Shown here one piece after another: positions 35,315 through 43,452 of a stretch of DNA of 64,000 bases; within the stretch, counting starts at the first letter, position 1; each line of letters opens with the position of its first letter. Both the position numbers and the translations under genes were made by a program. Below the pieces are notes generated by a model. That model was not told the DNA's origin. It did not search any database and saw only the letters and a list, made by a program, of their open reading frames with translations. This DNA comes from a virus, in the IMG/VR virus record IMGVR_UViG_3300009082_000002, positions 1 through 64,000 of that record; one strand, given 5' to 3'.

Positions 35315-36142
35315 ATGCGCGCGTTGGTGTTCCTGATTCTTCTGGCCGGCTGCACGACCGACGACGGCCAGAACGGAGAGCAAGGGTTGCCCGGCCCGCA
35401 GGGCGAGCCAGGCGAAGCGGGTGCGCAAGGCCCGCCTGGTCCGCCTGGCGAACGCGGCCCGCAGGGCGTGGCTGGAGAGCGCGGCCAAGCCGGCGAGCGG
35501 GGGCCAGCGGGCGCACAGGGCCCGCCAGGAGCGCAGGGTACGATCGGAGAGCGTGGCGAGCCCGGCCTGCAGGGAGAACGCGGCCCAGCGGGCGCGCAGG
35601 GCCTGCCTGGTGCGCGAGGAGAGCAGGGCGAGCAGGGTACGGCTGGCGAGCGTGGTCCGCAGGGTGAACCCGGCGAGCGGGGGCTGGCAGGCCCTGCTGG
35701 CCTGCCAGGTCCAGCCGTGGTCTGGTGCGATGCCTCCGGCTCCTTCGTCGGCTTCGGCAGCGTGACCGATACGCGGCTCTGGTACGCGGACCGGGACGGC
35801 CTGTTCTGGAAGTTCGACGTTGGCTGGCTCACGCACTCGCCCGATGACCTCGCGGTCTACTGGACCGAGCCCGGCTGCACCGGCACGGCCATCGTGGCCG
35901 AGCGAGCCCCGCGCGTCACCTTCCGCACCGATGGCGAGTACCGCGTCCGCGGGCTTGAAGTCGCCAGCTTGCTCGACGTGCAGGCCGCGTCCGTGACGCA
36001 GTTGAGCGGCCAGTGCGCCGAGAGCGGTCAGTTCTTCTACCGTGCGCTACCGCTCGACGCGCTGGCCGTCGTGACCGCGCCGGACCTGCCATTTTCCCGG
36101 CCGCTGTACCCGGCGGTCGGCTCGTGTCAAGAGGAGGAGTGA
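35315..36142 (+). CDS. collagen-like lipoprotein
   Basis: 275 residues. A short hydrophobic leader ends in a lipobox LLAGC with Cys13 and Thr at +2, which in Gram-negatives points to the outer membrane. From residue 18 to 134 there are 39 uninterrupted Gly-X-Y triplets (G-P-P, G-E-R, G-A-Q), a full collagen-like stalk. The C-terminal ~140 residues hold a folded domain with paired Cys, possibly a head. Collagen-like domains are common in phage fibres, but a lipobox on one is unusual. It may act on the infected-cell surface. Confidence 0.7.
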   Translation: MRALVFLILLAGCTTDDGQNGEQGLPGPQGEPGEAGAQGPPGPPGERGPQGVAGERGQAGERGPAGAQGPPGAQGTIGERGEPGLQGERGPAGAQGLPGARGEQGEQGTAGERGPQGEPGERGLAGPAGLPGPAVVWCDASGSFVGFGSVTDTRLWYADRDGLFWKFDVGWLTHSPDDLAVYWTEPGCTGTAIVAERAPRVTFRTDGEYRVRGLEVASLLDVQAASVTQLSGQCAESGQFFYRALPLDALAVVTAPDLPFSRPLYPAVGSCQEEE

Positions 36143-36143
36143 G

Positions 36144-36596
36144 ATGTCCAGACGAAGGCAGTGGTTCGAGACCATGGCGGCTGCGGTTTCCGCCGCGGCA
36201 ATCTACACCGAGAGGGACGGCAAGAAGCACCGCGTCCAGAAGATCGCGTGGAGTTCAAAAGGCGAATTCTACGTGTCGGCCGCGGGTGCCAGCGCTGGCA
36301 CCCCGAAGGCGAAGGGCGCTGCCGCGCGAGCGGCAAGCCAGAGTGCCAAGCTGTCCAGTCGGGTCAGCTCGGCGTCGAAGAAGCACTCCGCGCCAGCGAA
36401 GCTCCGGGCGCCGAAGCGTGGTGACGTCTACCGGGACCGCGACACGCGTATCAACGGCGAGCGCCTGCTCACGGTGCGGGCGATCCTCGATGACGTCGCT
36501 CACTGCGACGTCAGCATGAACGCGGAAGCCACGAATCGCAAGGTGAAGATCAAGCTCAAGCGGCTCGCGAGCCGCGACTACGAGCGGGTCGTCTAG
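36144..36596 (+). CDS. basic Ala/Lys-rich protein, unknown function
   Basis: 150 residues, strongly basic. A low-complexity middle (KGAAARAASQSAK) joins a small folded end that resembles a DNA- or RNA-binding piece (RNRKVKIKLKRL-like). RBS GAGGAGTGAG upstream. Starts after the collagen gene stop. Confidence 0.45.
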   Translation: MSRRRQWFETMAAAVSAAAIYTERDGKKHRVQKIAWSSKGEFYVSAAGASAGTPKAKGAAARAASQSAKLSSRVSSASKKHSAPAKLRAPKRGDVYRDRDTRINGERLLTVRAILDDVAHCDVSMNAEATNRKVKIKLKRLASRDYERVV

Positions 36597-36648
36597 TGCT
36601 TTCGGTGCTTTGAGAAGCTGACCGGCCGGAAGCCGGGGGAGGTAGTCG

Positions 36649-36858
36649 ATGGGTGACGAGCTGATCGGGACCGCGGAGGCTGTGCCAGTCTGCCAGGTGC
36701 GCGACCGCTGCAACTACGCCGACCAGGGCGCGTGTATCTACGCGGACCCTGCCGGCTGGTTCGAGCCCGAGGTCCGCGTGACGCGCTCGCGGAACCCTGA
36801 CCGGCCGGCGTGGCGGTTCGGCTGCGTGGCCTTCGTCGAGAAGCGGAGGCCCGGATGA
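36649..36858 (+). CDS. small Cys-containing protein
   Basis: 69 residues with four spaced Cys. RBS GGGGGAGG lies before the ATG. Not recognised. Confidence 0.5.
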   Translation: MGDELIGTAEAVPVCQVRDRCNYADQGACIYADPAGWFEPEVRVTRSRNPDRPAWRFGCVAFVEKRRPG

Positions 36859-37169
36859 GCTGCCCCGCCCTCGACCGGCTGTTCTACCGCGTGATCGAAC
36901 CGGACACGCCGGACGGCCTGCCGCGTGCGCGCCGCTTGCGGCCGGACGAGGTGCTGCGGCTCGAAGCGAAGCTCCTGTGCCGGATGAAGACCGAGATCGG
37001 CGCGGTGTTGAAAGAGCACGGCCGCCCTGGTGCAGCCGGCCCAGCGATATCGAAGGCGGTCGCCGCCGCGCTGCAGGAGCTTGCCGAGCAGGAGGGCCTG
37101 GCATCCAAGGCCAGCGTTCACTTCTTGGGCCTCGTCATCGAGGACGATCTGCCCGGCCCGGAAGCGTGA
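36855..37169 (+). CDS. helical small protein
   Basis: 104 residues, helical, overlapping the previous gene (ATGA). Contains SCPALDRLF and an Ala-rich helix. Function unknown. Confidence 0.5.
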   Translation: MSCPALDRLFYRVIEPDTPDGLPRARRLRPDEVLRLEAKLLCRMKTEIGAVLKEHGRPGAAGPAISKAVAAALQELAEQEGLASKASVHFLGLVIEDDLPGPEA

Positions 37170-37237
37170 GTCGCGCCTTTTCTGGTGCGAGTGAACTGCT
37201 TAAAATCATTAGCTGAATCGGCTCGCTAAAAAAAAAC

Positions 37238-37265
37238 TTGCAATTAGCTTTGCGCCGTGTAGAAT
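37238..37265 (+). promoter_or_regulatory. sigma-70 promoter with 16-base spacer
   Basis: TTGCAA (37238-37243), 16-base spacer ending CCGTG, TAGAAT (37260-37265), preceded by a run of nine A. The region after -10 (CCATGGGAAAGAAAAA) resembles the leaders at 51806 and 53204. It should drive the 37318-39916 gene group. Confidence 0.75.
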
Positions 37266-37317
37266 GGCAGCCATGGGAAAGAAAAATCACATCGCGTTAA
37301 CCGGAGGAGAGGCGAGC

Positions 37318-37539
37318 ATGAACGATCAAGAGTATGAGATGGCCAAGCGGATCTCGCACAGCAAGAGCTGCTCGGTTTATCGCGACTGGCACGGCGGCCA
37401 CGGTGGCGGATTCATCGCTGCGCTGCGCGGGGAGTTCGACACCGAGGCTGGCGTCCACGAGTGGATCGTGCTCGGAGTTTTCGCTTCGCGTGGCGAAGCG
37501 CAGAAAGCCGTCGCGACCGCGATGGGCTGGGAGGCGTGA
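37318..37539 (+). CDS. small protein, first gene after the 37.2 kb promoter
   Basis: 73 residues. ATG 37318 has CCGGAGGAGAGG upstream; an upstream ATG at 37264 would lie at or before the transcription start and is rejected. It contains HGGHGGG and an Ala-rich helix. Unknown. Confidence 0.6.
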   Translation: MNDQEYEMAKRISHSKSCSVYRDWHGGHGGGFIAALRGEFDTEAGVHEWIVLGVFASRGEAQKAVATAMGWEA

Positions 37540-37541
37540 CG

Positions 37542-37877
37542 ATGAAGGCAATCATTTTCAAGCCCGCGAAGGCCTGGATCGAGAACCTGCGCGAGGGCGA
37601 TCTTGCACCCGACTGCTTCGGCCGCCTGGCCGAGGTGGTGCGGGTCAGCTACCGCGGAACCGACACGCTGGGCCGCGAGTTTGTCGGCGTCGACTTGCTG
37701 TTCGGCGAGCGCGGCACGATCAGCGACTCCTACAAGGCCGGTCGGATTCATCGCAGCGTACCGCTCTGCAACCGGTACACGAGCGCGGAGCTGGATGCGC
37801 TGGAACGGCACGCGCCGGAGCGCAGCGACATGTTTCTCGGCGACCATGGCGACGACCTGGTCGAGCTGGAGGTGTGA
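37542..37877 (+). CDS. acidic small protein, unknown
   Basis: 111 residues, mixed alpha/beta look, acidic end (LELEV-type). Starts 3 bases after the previous stop. Confidence 0.55.
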   Translation: MKAIIFKPAKAWIENLREGDLAPDCFGRLAEVVRVSYRGTDTLGREFVGVDLLFGERGTISDSYKAGRIHRSVPLCNRYTSAELDALERHAPERSDMFLGDHGDDLVELEV

Positions 37878-37878
37878 C

Positions 37879-38112
37879 GTGGATCGCCGGTACTACAGCC
37901 GCAGGCACTTCGAGCTGCTCCGCAATGGCCCGCCAGACACCGCCGAGACCATCGCGGAGCGGCTGCGCCAACGTGCCGCCGCGGAGCAGGCGATGCGAGA
38001 GCGCGACGAGCGCTGGCCGGAGCTGACGGCCGAGAACGCTGGCGAAGCGCTGGTCTGGCAGCGAGCCCGTGAGCGCGAGCTGTGCGAACTGCTCGCAGCG
38101 GAGAAAGCATGA
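37879..38112 (+). CDS. helical small protein
   Basis: 77 residues from GTG 37879, charged helices. Overlaps the next gene by 4 bases. Unknown. Confidence 0.5.
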   Translation: MDRRYYSRRHFELLRNGPPDTAETIAERLRQRAAAEQAMRERDERWPELTAENAGEALVWQRARERELCELLAAEKA

Positions 38113-38411
38113 ATTTGACGCACATCCCGCACCATGCGGAGACAGGTGGCGACTATGTGCGGATCAAGTTCCGTCCGGTCGCGGCTGACGGAACTGAACT
38201 CCGCGCCCGCTGGGCGTGGGCTGTCCGGCTGCACGCCGGCCAGACCAGGCTTCCGCGCTACCTTCTGATCACGCGCGAAGGCGAGAACGTGGTCGCCGAC
38301 CGCGAGCAGGACAACGTGATCACCGAGACCCGTTCGATCCTCGTCGGCACGCCAATGGAGGAGCGGCCAGCCGCCATGAACTTGAAGTACGGCTGGCTAG
38401 AGGAAGTCTGA
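38109..38411 (+). CDS. small protein of unknown function
   Basis: 100 residues, beta-rich look. Begins in an ATGA overlap and ends in TGATG with the next frame. Confidence 0.55.
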   Translation: MNLTHIPHHAETGGDYVRIKFRPVAADGTELRARWAWAVRLHAGQTRLPRYLLITREGENVVADREQDNVITETRSILVGTPMEERPAAMNLKYGWLEEV

Positions 38412-38563
38412 TGGCGAGTAAACTTTCTGGCGCAACGCTCGTCGATCGGGCTCACTGCCGAAGGCCACACGTGGGCAGAGGAAGCCTCCGGTTGAACCCG
38501 GGCCAGAGGCGAAAGCAGGACGACGTGGACGCGGTACGGGGACGTGATGCCGACGCTCGATGA
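38411..38563 (+). CDS. possible 50-residue basic protein
   Basis: Open frame linked by TGATG to the gene before and overlapping the start of the tagged gene by 17 bases. Arg-rich, no motif. It fills an otherwise empty gap but may be chance. Confidence 0.3.
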   Translation: MASKLSGATLVDRAHCRRPHVGRGSLRLNPGQRRKQDDVDAVRGRDADAR

Positions 38564-39518
38564 ACTTCGACGCCGTTTCAGGAAGGACACGCGGCTCAAG
38601 CCCGGCGGCCGGTCAGGTACCGTCTCGCCCAAGCTGAAGCTGGAGCTGAAGACCACTGGCAGCGACGGCAAGCCGCTGTTCACAGAGGAAGCCCTGCTCG
38701 AGATGGTGCGGTTGGAAGCGAACTTCCTCGCCAAGCTCGGCATCCCGCCAGAGCTTGTGCTGCCGACGCTCGAACATGCCAAGTCGGATGACCCGGCCCG
38801 CATCGCCGAGGCGATTTTCGATCTCGCGGACAAGGCTGGGATCGGACTCGGCCCCGCCGCAGTCGCGACGGCCAGAATCAGGACCCAGCTCGCGAGCCCA
38901 TGGCTGGAAGAGTTGCTCCAGCGGGTGAAATCCGAGATGCGCAACTCCGTCCACCGACACCGCCGGAGCTACGCGGAAGTCGAGTCCGCCATCGGTGACT
39001 TTCTCAACGGGGCCCGAGCCGCGTGGACGCCGAGGGCGGACACGGACCCTGCATGGTCGCGCCCACACGCGGAAGCTGTGCGCGAGGCCACGAGCGCGCT
39101 GGATGCGGACTGGCTGGCGAACGAGTACGTGGTCAAGACCTTTAGCACGACCGCGACCGTGGAGCTGCACGGCCGCGGGAAGATCCACATTGGCACACCA
39201 ACGGTCGTCCTCGCGACGCGGGACGGTGTCGTGCCGTGGATGCTGGTCGACAGGCTGTTCTATCGCTGGCAGAAGAAGACCGGGAAGCGCGACGGCAGGA
39301 CCGTCTTCGAGCATGACGTCGCGATGGCGACGGTCAAGGAGCTTGGCCGCCGCGCCGGGTTGAGGCTGACGACGGACCGAGTACTTCTGAACGACTTCGC
39401 AATCGTCCCCAACCGCAAGAACTCGTCAGGCTATCTGTACACGCGACTCGTCATGCGAGCGGAGGACGCGAACGCGTTGATCGCGATGACCAGCCGACAC
39501 GGAGGGGACGACCGATGA
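38547..39518 (+). CDS. tagged protein of unknown function (MPTLDELRRRF)
   Basis: 323 residues. It begins with the shared N-terminal tag, then helical and beta segments without a recognised domain; FRKDTRLKPGG follows the tag. The C-terminal ~100 residues look folded (RLTTDRVLLNDFAIVPNR). The gene overlaps the next by 4 bases. Confidence 0.55.
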   Translation: MPTLDELRRRFRKDTRLKPGGRSGTVSPKLKLELKTTGSDGKPLFTEEALLEMVRLEANFLAKLGIPPELVLPTLEHAKSDDPARIAEAIFDLADKAGIGLGPAAVATARIRTQLASPWLEELLQRVKSEMRNSVHRHRRSYAEVESAIGDFLNGARAAWTPRADTDPAWSRPHAEAVREATSALDADWLANEYVVKTFSTTATVELHGRGKIHIGTPTVVLATRDGVVPWMLVDRLFYRWQKKTGKRDGRTVFEHDVAMATVKELGRRAGLRLTTDRVLLNDFAIVPNRKNSSGYLYTRLVMRAEDANALIAMTSRHGGDDR

Positions 39519-39916
39519 CGAAGAGGAAGGCCGAGCTGCCAGATCTGACGAGGACCGCACGCGCGGTTGAAGCGCTCGACGCAGAGTACGCGAAGCCCGA
39601 CAGCGAGATCGACTGGAGCAAGATCATCGAGCTGGACAGGGAAGTCGGCCGCGCCTTCGGCGAGGACACCGCGGACCGGAACAACCAGAGGACGTGCGAG
39701 CAATGCGTCCGCGCAGGCAGACCGAGCCCAGGACCAGGGTTCGAGCTGGCGCCCGTCCGCAGGTGGGTTGAGCAGTGGAAGAAGAAGAAGCGCAGCACCA
39801 ACACCAGCAGCGAGCAGGGGGGTGAAGGTGGTAGGACCAACCGCGGAAAGGATGGGCCGGGACGCAGCGGAGAAGGTGAAGCAAAGCGCGTTGTATGGAG
39901 TACCCCCGAAAGATAG
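39515..39916 (+). CDS. small Lys/Gly-rich protein, last gene before the iteron region
   Basis: 133 residues with a CEQC pair, a Lys-rich stretch (KKKKRS) and a Gly/Lys-rich end. Unknown. No gene that I trust lies downstream until 41008. Confidence 0.5.
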   Translation: MTKRKAELPDLTRTARAVEALDAEYAKPDSEIDWSKIIELDREVGRAFGEDTADRNNQRTCEQCVRAGRPSPGPGFELAPVRRWVEQWKKKKRSTNTSSEQGGEGGRTNRGKDGPGRSGEGEAKRVVWSTPER

Positions 39917-40223
39917 GGATAGAAGAAGACGGGCCAGCGCGAGAAGAGATGGGCCAGCAAGACAGGAAGAGAGGCAGGAGAAGGACATGGAGAAGAATGG
40001 GGCAAGATGCAGGGCGGGCCCGCGGAGAGGGGAAAGGGGGAAGCCCTACCTCGCGCCCACTCCGGCCGCCTCCAGTCACATCCGGCCACATCCCTCCGGA
40101 GGGAAAAGGATGAATCCCTCCCCCCGCTGCTCTCGCCGCGGTCCCCACCCCGGCCCGGCGCCGCACCAAAAGCCTAGCCCGCAAGCCGCCGCGCCACGCT
40201 GCAACGTGCCAAAGGATAGCTAA
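39828..40223 (+). CDS. doubtful reading frame ending in the iteron array
   Basis: An open frame from GTG 39828 (39822 possible) overlaps the previous gene and uses AGA/AGG often, unlike the rest of the genome. Its end reads NVPKDS because an iteron copy is translated in the same phase as in the first gene. Could be a decayed gene remnant or chance. Confidence 0.2.
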   Translation: MVGPTAERMGRDAAEKVKQSALYGVPPKDRDRRRRASARRDGPARQEERQEKDMEKNGARCRAGPRRGERGKPYLAPTPAASSHIRPHPSGGKRMNPSPRCSRRGPHPGPAPHQKPSPQAAAPRCNVPKDS

Positions 40224-40335
40224 CTTCGCATTATCACAACAGAACACCAGCGCCAACGTGCCAAAGGCCCAACGTGCCAAAGGATAGACAACTCCGCATT
40301 ATCACACGATATTCGCCGCGACAACGTGCTAAAGA
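40202..40335 (+). repeat. iteron array II, intergenic
   Basis: Four copies of CAACGTGCCAAAGG at 40202, 40254, 40270 and 40322; the first three are exact and the last is CAACGTGCTAAAGA. Copies 1 and 3 belong to a longer unit of about 37 bases ending CGCATTATCACA, with few mismatches (40202-40238 and 40270-40306). The downstream part of each unit is AT-rich. Confidence 0.85.
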
Positions 40336-40450
40336 CCCCAGCGCCCAAGGCGCGCGGCTCCGGCGCACCAAGCCCAGCGCCGGGAGCGCGGGCCACGCGT
40401 AGCCAAGGCGCGCGTGGTGCGTGAGCCGAGCCCGGCGCGCTGGCAGCTCC

Positions 40451-40670
40451 GCGTCCGCATCCTGCCACCACCTGGGCAAGCCTGGGCCAGCCCGCCACCT
40501 GCCACGCACTGCCACGCGGGCCGGCCTGCCACCTGCCACACGCTGCCACGTTCTGCCACGCCACGCGGCCAGCTTGAGCTTGCTCGCCTCCTACCGCATC
40601 CTGCCACCAACCAGGCAAGCCGGGCCAAGCCCACCTCCTACCACATCCTGCCACCAACCATGCCCGGGTT
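40451..40670 (+). repeat. GC-rich direct repeats based on TGCCAC
   Basis: Three imperfect copies of a ~23-base unit (CATCCTGCCACCAACC with neighbours) alternate with several CTGCCACGC/TGCCACACG units. They make long apparent reading frames on both strands. Not related in sequence to the iterons except for the shared TGCCA core. Confidence 0.65.
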
Positions 40671-41007
40671 CAGCCAGGCCCGGCAATGGCAGGAGGCCAG
40701 GATGGGAAACCGCGGTGCCTCGGGCCGGTAGGATGCCGCGCAGGATTGGCTCTCATCCTTCCGATCCTGCCCGAACAGGCCGGCCCTTGCCCCGTCGCCC
40801 GCCAGCCCGCGCGTGCTCGGGATTGCCTGGCCCCCTCCCGATTCAAGCACGCCCCGGAAACCCGTCACTAAAAGCCAGGCTTTAATAACCCAGGCCTGGG
40901 CCAGCCGCACGGCTGCCTCCCGTGCCCACGTTTCCGGAAAAATTTTTTGGCGCGAGGACTCGGTACCTCCGCTGTGCTCTTCGCGAACCATCGCGCGGAG
41001 GTGCTTG

Positions 41008-41256
41008 ATGGCGGCAAGAAGCTGTAAACGCGCCCTGCGCTGGCTCATCGAAGACGCTCCACTCCTGGGCTTCGCGCGCGGCTGCGCGTTCCATTTTGTC
41101 TGGCGCGGCCCGCTGCCGCGCTGGGCGCAGGACGCCGCGCCGTGGCTCATGGCCTTCGCGCTGCGGTCCTGGCCGCTGCGGGTCAGCAAGCTCGTCGAGA
41201 CAGACCACGGGCAACGCGGCGTCGAGATCTCCAACCGCTACTGGCTGGGCGCATAA
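41008..41256 (+). CDS. small aromatic/hydrophobic protein
   Basis: 82 residues from ATG 41008 with GCGGAGG upstream. Many Trp/Phe residues; residues 15-55 could touch membranes. First gene right of the repeat region. Function unknown. Confidence 0.5.
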   Translation: MAARSCKRALRWLIEDAPLLGFARGCAFHFVWRGPLPRWAQDAAPWLMAFALRSWPLRVSKLVETDHGQRGVEISNRYWLGA

Positions 41257-41558
41257 TGAGCTGGAACAATGTCGTCCGCCTCTCCGCGCCGGTCGTCAAC
41301 CAGCTGCGGCGCGAGAGCGACAAGGTTCAGCTCCCGGAAGATGTTGTCCGGCTGCTCCTGGACGTCTACGGCACCGCGACGCTGAACTGGGTGCGCGCCA
41401 TGCCCGACAGCCGTGCGGGCTTTGAGATCATCCGTTGTGCCGCGCTCGACGCGCTCGGGCTCCACGGGGACACCTTGCTCGGAATCCTCACCGGTGCAGG
41501 TCTCGACCCCCTGGTGCTCGAAGCGTTCTGGCGCGCAAGGGCACGGGACACGCGATGA
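41256..41558 (+). CDS. helical small protein
   Basis: 100 residues; the start overlaps the stop of the preceding gene (TAATG). Helices with VNQLRRESDKVQLPEDVVRLLL. Unknown. Confidence 0.5.
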   Translation: MSWNNVVRLSAPVVNQLRRESDKVQLPEDVVRLLLDVYGTATLNWVRAMPDSRAGFEIIRCAALDALGLHGDTLLGILTGAGLDPLVLEAFWRARARDTR

Positions 41559-41809
41559 CCTCGCAGGAGCGAATCGACAGGCTCGGCCGCGTGCTGTGCT
41601 TCACGCCGGGCTCGGCCGGGTTCGACCTGAAGCAGGACATCGGTGGTCGGCGGTGCTGGTGGCTCGTCGGCGGTGTCGAGGGCGACCAGGCGCTGCCTGG
41701 CACCTGCGGGATGAACACGCTGGCCGAAGCGCTGGACGCGGCCGAGGCGTGGTTCGCGCCGGAGGTCGACGAGTTCGAGAACGCGTCGGCAAGGGCAAGA
41801 ACGCGATGA
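41555..41809 (+). CDS. small protein of unknown function
   Basis: 84 residues with the acidic helix TLAEALDAAEAWF. ATGA overlap with the preceding gene. Unknown. Confidence 0.5.
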   Translation: MTSQERIDRLGRVLCFTPGSAGFDLKQDIGGRRCWWLVGGVEGDQALPGTCGMNTLAEALDAAEAWFAPEVDEFENASARARTR

Positions 41810-41914
41810 GCGAGTGCGACTCGGCCGCGCGGCCGCGGCACGCCCGGGCTCTGCGTGACGTGGGGCTCGCAGCGGTTCGTCGTCACGGTCGAGGAGCTGG
41901 AGGAGAGACGGTGA
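41806..41914 (+). pseudogene. short gene with apparent +1 frame change
   Basis: It opens with ATG 41806 in an ATGA overlap (MSECDSAARPRHARA), but from about 41850 only the next frame keeps the G/C-rich third codon positions of this genome and reads CVTWGSQRFVVTVEELEERR before TGA 41912. Either one base is gained or lost there or a +1 shift occurs. The following gene has its own GTG with GGAGGAG. Confidence 0.35.
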
Positions 41915-42150
41915 AGAAAGACGCACGCACGGAGCACGGGCCGGTGATCATCGAGGACCTGGCCGGCGTGCCTGCGGCCCTTTACGAGCTGGCCGAGCGT
42001 CTCTCGTGGAACGGGAAGCCGATCTCCGCCTCACGGGTCGAGAGCTGCGCACGGGAAAGTGCTGTCCTTCTGGCCAGCGCGCGCTTCGTGCCGCTGTTCT
42101 CCAGCCTGCCTCAACTTGGGCCGTTGAATCCGGCCCGGAGGAATCGCTGA
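41911..42150 (+). CDS. small protein of unknown function
   Basis: 79 residues from GTG 41911 with GGAGGAGAGAC upstream. The same frame can be read from ATG 41806, but codon use there is poor. No motif. Confidence 0.5.
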   Translation: MKKDARTEHGPVIIEDLAGVPAALYELAERLSWNGKPISASRVESCARESAVLLASARFVPLFSSLPQLGPLNPARRNR

Positions 42151-42392
42151 TGACGGCGAGACGGTGGACCAAGGAACGGCCGACCGGCCAGTGGCAGATG
42201 GCGGTGGTGCTCTACGCTGATGGCGACTTCGCGGTGCGTTTTCCGCACGCCGTCGAACACCGGCCGGTGGCGGCATGGCTCGTAGTGACGCCGCCGCGCT
42301 CCAGCCAGTGCCCAGGGTGCGACTCCGAGGTGCTGGCCGGCGAAGCGTGCGGGGTCTGCGGTGCTACGCCGTCGAAGGGTCGGGCGAGGTGA
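42150..42392 (+). CDS. small protein with CxxC pairs
   Basis: 80 residues. It ends in CPGCD ... CGVCGA, a zinc-ribbon pattern. Overlaps the previous stop (TGATG). Confidence 0.55.
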   Translation: MTARRWTKERPTGQWQMAVVLYADGDFAVRFPHAVEHRPVAAWLVVTPPRSSQCPGCDSEVLAGEACGVCGATPSKGRAR

Positions 42393-42425
42393 TGATGTTC
42401 GATCTGCGGAAGTTCGTGCGCGAAC

Positions 42426-42545
42426 ATGTGCTACTCATCCGGCAGCGTCCGACAGTACGGATTCCTGATGGTGCGGTACGCGGAGGGCGCGATGGGCGCG
42501 TCCGACAGGTATGACACCATCGCCACGATACGAGCGGAGGCGTGA
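42426..42545 (+). CDS. 39-residue protein, start uncertain
   Basis: ATG 42426 to the TGA overlapping the next start. Codon third positions are strongly G/C. An ATG at 42392 in another frame has good codon use for ~12 residues only, so a frame change may join them (MMFDLRKFVREH ...). Confidence 0.35.
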   Translation: MCYSSGSVRQYGFLMVRYAEGAMGASDRYDTIATIRAEA

Positions 42546-43009
42546 TGTGGTTCTACTTCAACGGTCACGGCGAGATCGATTGGGACTTTGACGACGTGCC
42601 GGGCGGTGCGCACGATTCGGCCAGGCTCATCAAGGGCGCGATTCGCGAGGCCCTGGTGAAGTTCGGGCTCGTGAACATCGACCTCGCCGTTGAGCCCGAC
42701 ACGCGCGACAACCCGGGCAGCGAGCCCCGGCTCGATCAGAAGGCGTTGGAGGCCAGAGAGTGGAAGTTCAAAGACAAGCCGAAGGTCTCGGCAGAGCTGG
42801 AGGACTTGGCGGTCGAGTTGTTGGCCAAGGCCGTCGAGCGCTGCGGCGAAGGCCAGCCGCGTGAACTTCGGCACGTCCACCTTGAACGCCTCTTCGCGAC
42901 CGGCTCGTCCTTCGTCTTCTGGCTCTGCCGCGAGTTCGGCATCGACCCTCACGAGGAGCTTGGCGAGCGCCGTTGCGGCTCCCGTACCTGCCCGGAGTGC
43001 AACCGATGA
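42545..43009 (+). CDS. unknown protein with acidic and Cys-rich end
   Basis: 154 residues. Helical, ending in CGSRTCPECNR (zinc-like). ATG 42545 overlaps the small gene before it. Unknown. Confidence 0.5.
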   Translation: MWFYFNGHGEIDWDFDDVPGGAHDSARLIKGAIREALVKFGLVNIDLAVEPDTRDNPGSEPRLDQKALEAREWKFKDKPKVSAELEDLAVELLAKAVERCGEGQPRELRHVHLERLFATGSSFVFWLCREFGIDPHEELGERRCGSRTCPECNR

Positions 43010-43452
43010 GCGGCAAGCCGATGCTCGTTCTTGACGACCTCGAAGTCGGCGGCACGATGACCGAGGCGAGCGCGCGTCGGTTCATAGGCCTCTGTGAGCG
43101 GTACAGCCTGCTCGATGTTTACTTCCCGCCGCGTGTCGTGATCGGCCCGCTGCCCTTGCTCGACCGGATGGCCCAGGCGGTGTGCAACTGGAGCGCGGCC
43201 TTGCAGCGCGCTCACGTCCGCGCCTGGTGCAAGGCGCACGGCGTCGATTGCCCGTGGGGCTACATCGACCACGTCCGAAGCCAGAGCGCGAAGCTGCGCA
43301 CGCCCTGGACGCAACGGCCGGACTGTACGAGGTACCCGCGCGCAGAAGTGCGCGACGGCAACGGCTCGACCATCGTGATCGTGTCGACGCGCGCGTTCAA
43401 GCAGGATCTCTTCGAGTCGTTGAAGAAGCGAACGAAAGGAATCGAGGGGTGA
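43006..43452 (+). CDS. unknown alpha/beta protein
   Basis: 148 residues with an opening PMLVLDDLEVGGTMTE and a Cys pair in CNWSAALQRAHVRAWC. Overlaps both neighbours. Not recognised. Confidence 0.5.
   Translation: MSGKPMLVLDDLEVGGTMTEASARRFIGLCERYSLLDVYFPPRVVIGPLPLLDRMAQAVCNWSAALQRAHVRAWCKAHGVDCPWGYIDHVRSQSAKLRTPWTQRPDCTRYPRAEVRDGNGSTIVIVSTRAFKQDLFESLKKRTKGIEG

Larger units (their letters stand above)
39917..41007 (+). other. 1.1 kb region without a convincing gene; candidate origin or replication-control locus
   Basis: In order: purine-rich stretch; GC-rich stretch; iteron array II (40202-40335); TGCCAC-rich direct repeats (about 40451-40670); a palindrome CCCAGGCCTGGG near 40890 with TTTAATAA beside it; and an A5T6-type tract in GGAAAAATTTTTTGG near 40936. 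All frames here on both strands are repetitive shadows, apart from the doubtful 39828 frame. Confidence 0.6.

Noticed and set aside
40220-40657. Minus-strand frames over the iteron region
   Set aside because: They translate the TGCCAC repeats and iterons (Trp/Ala/Gly monotony) and lack RBS.
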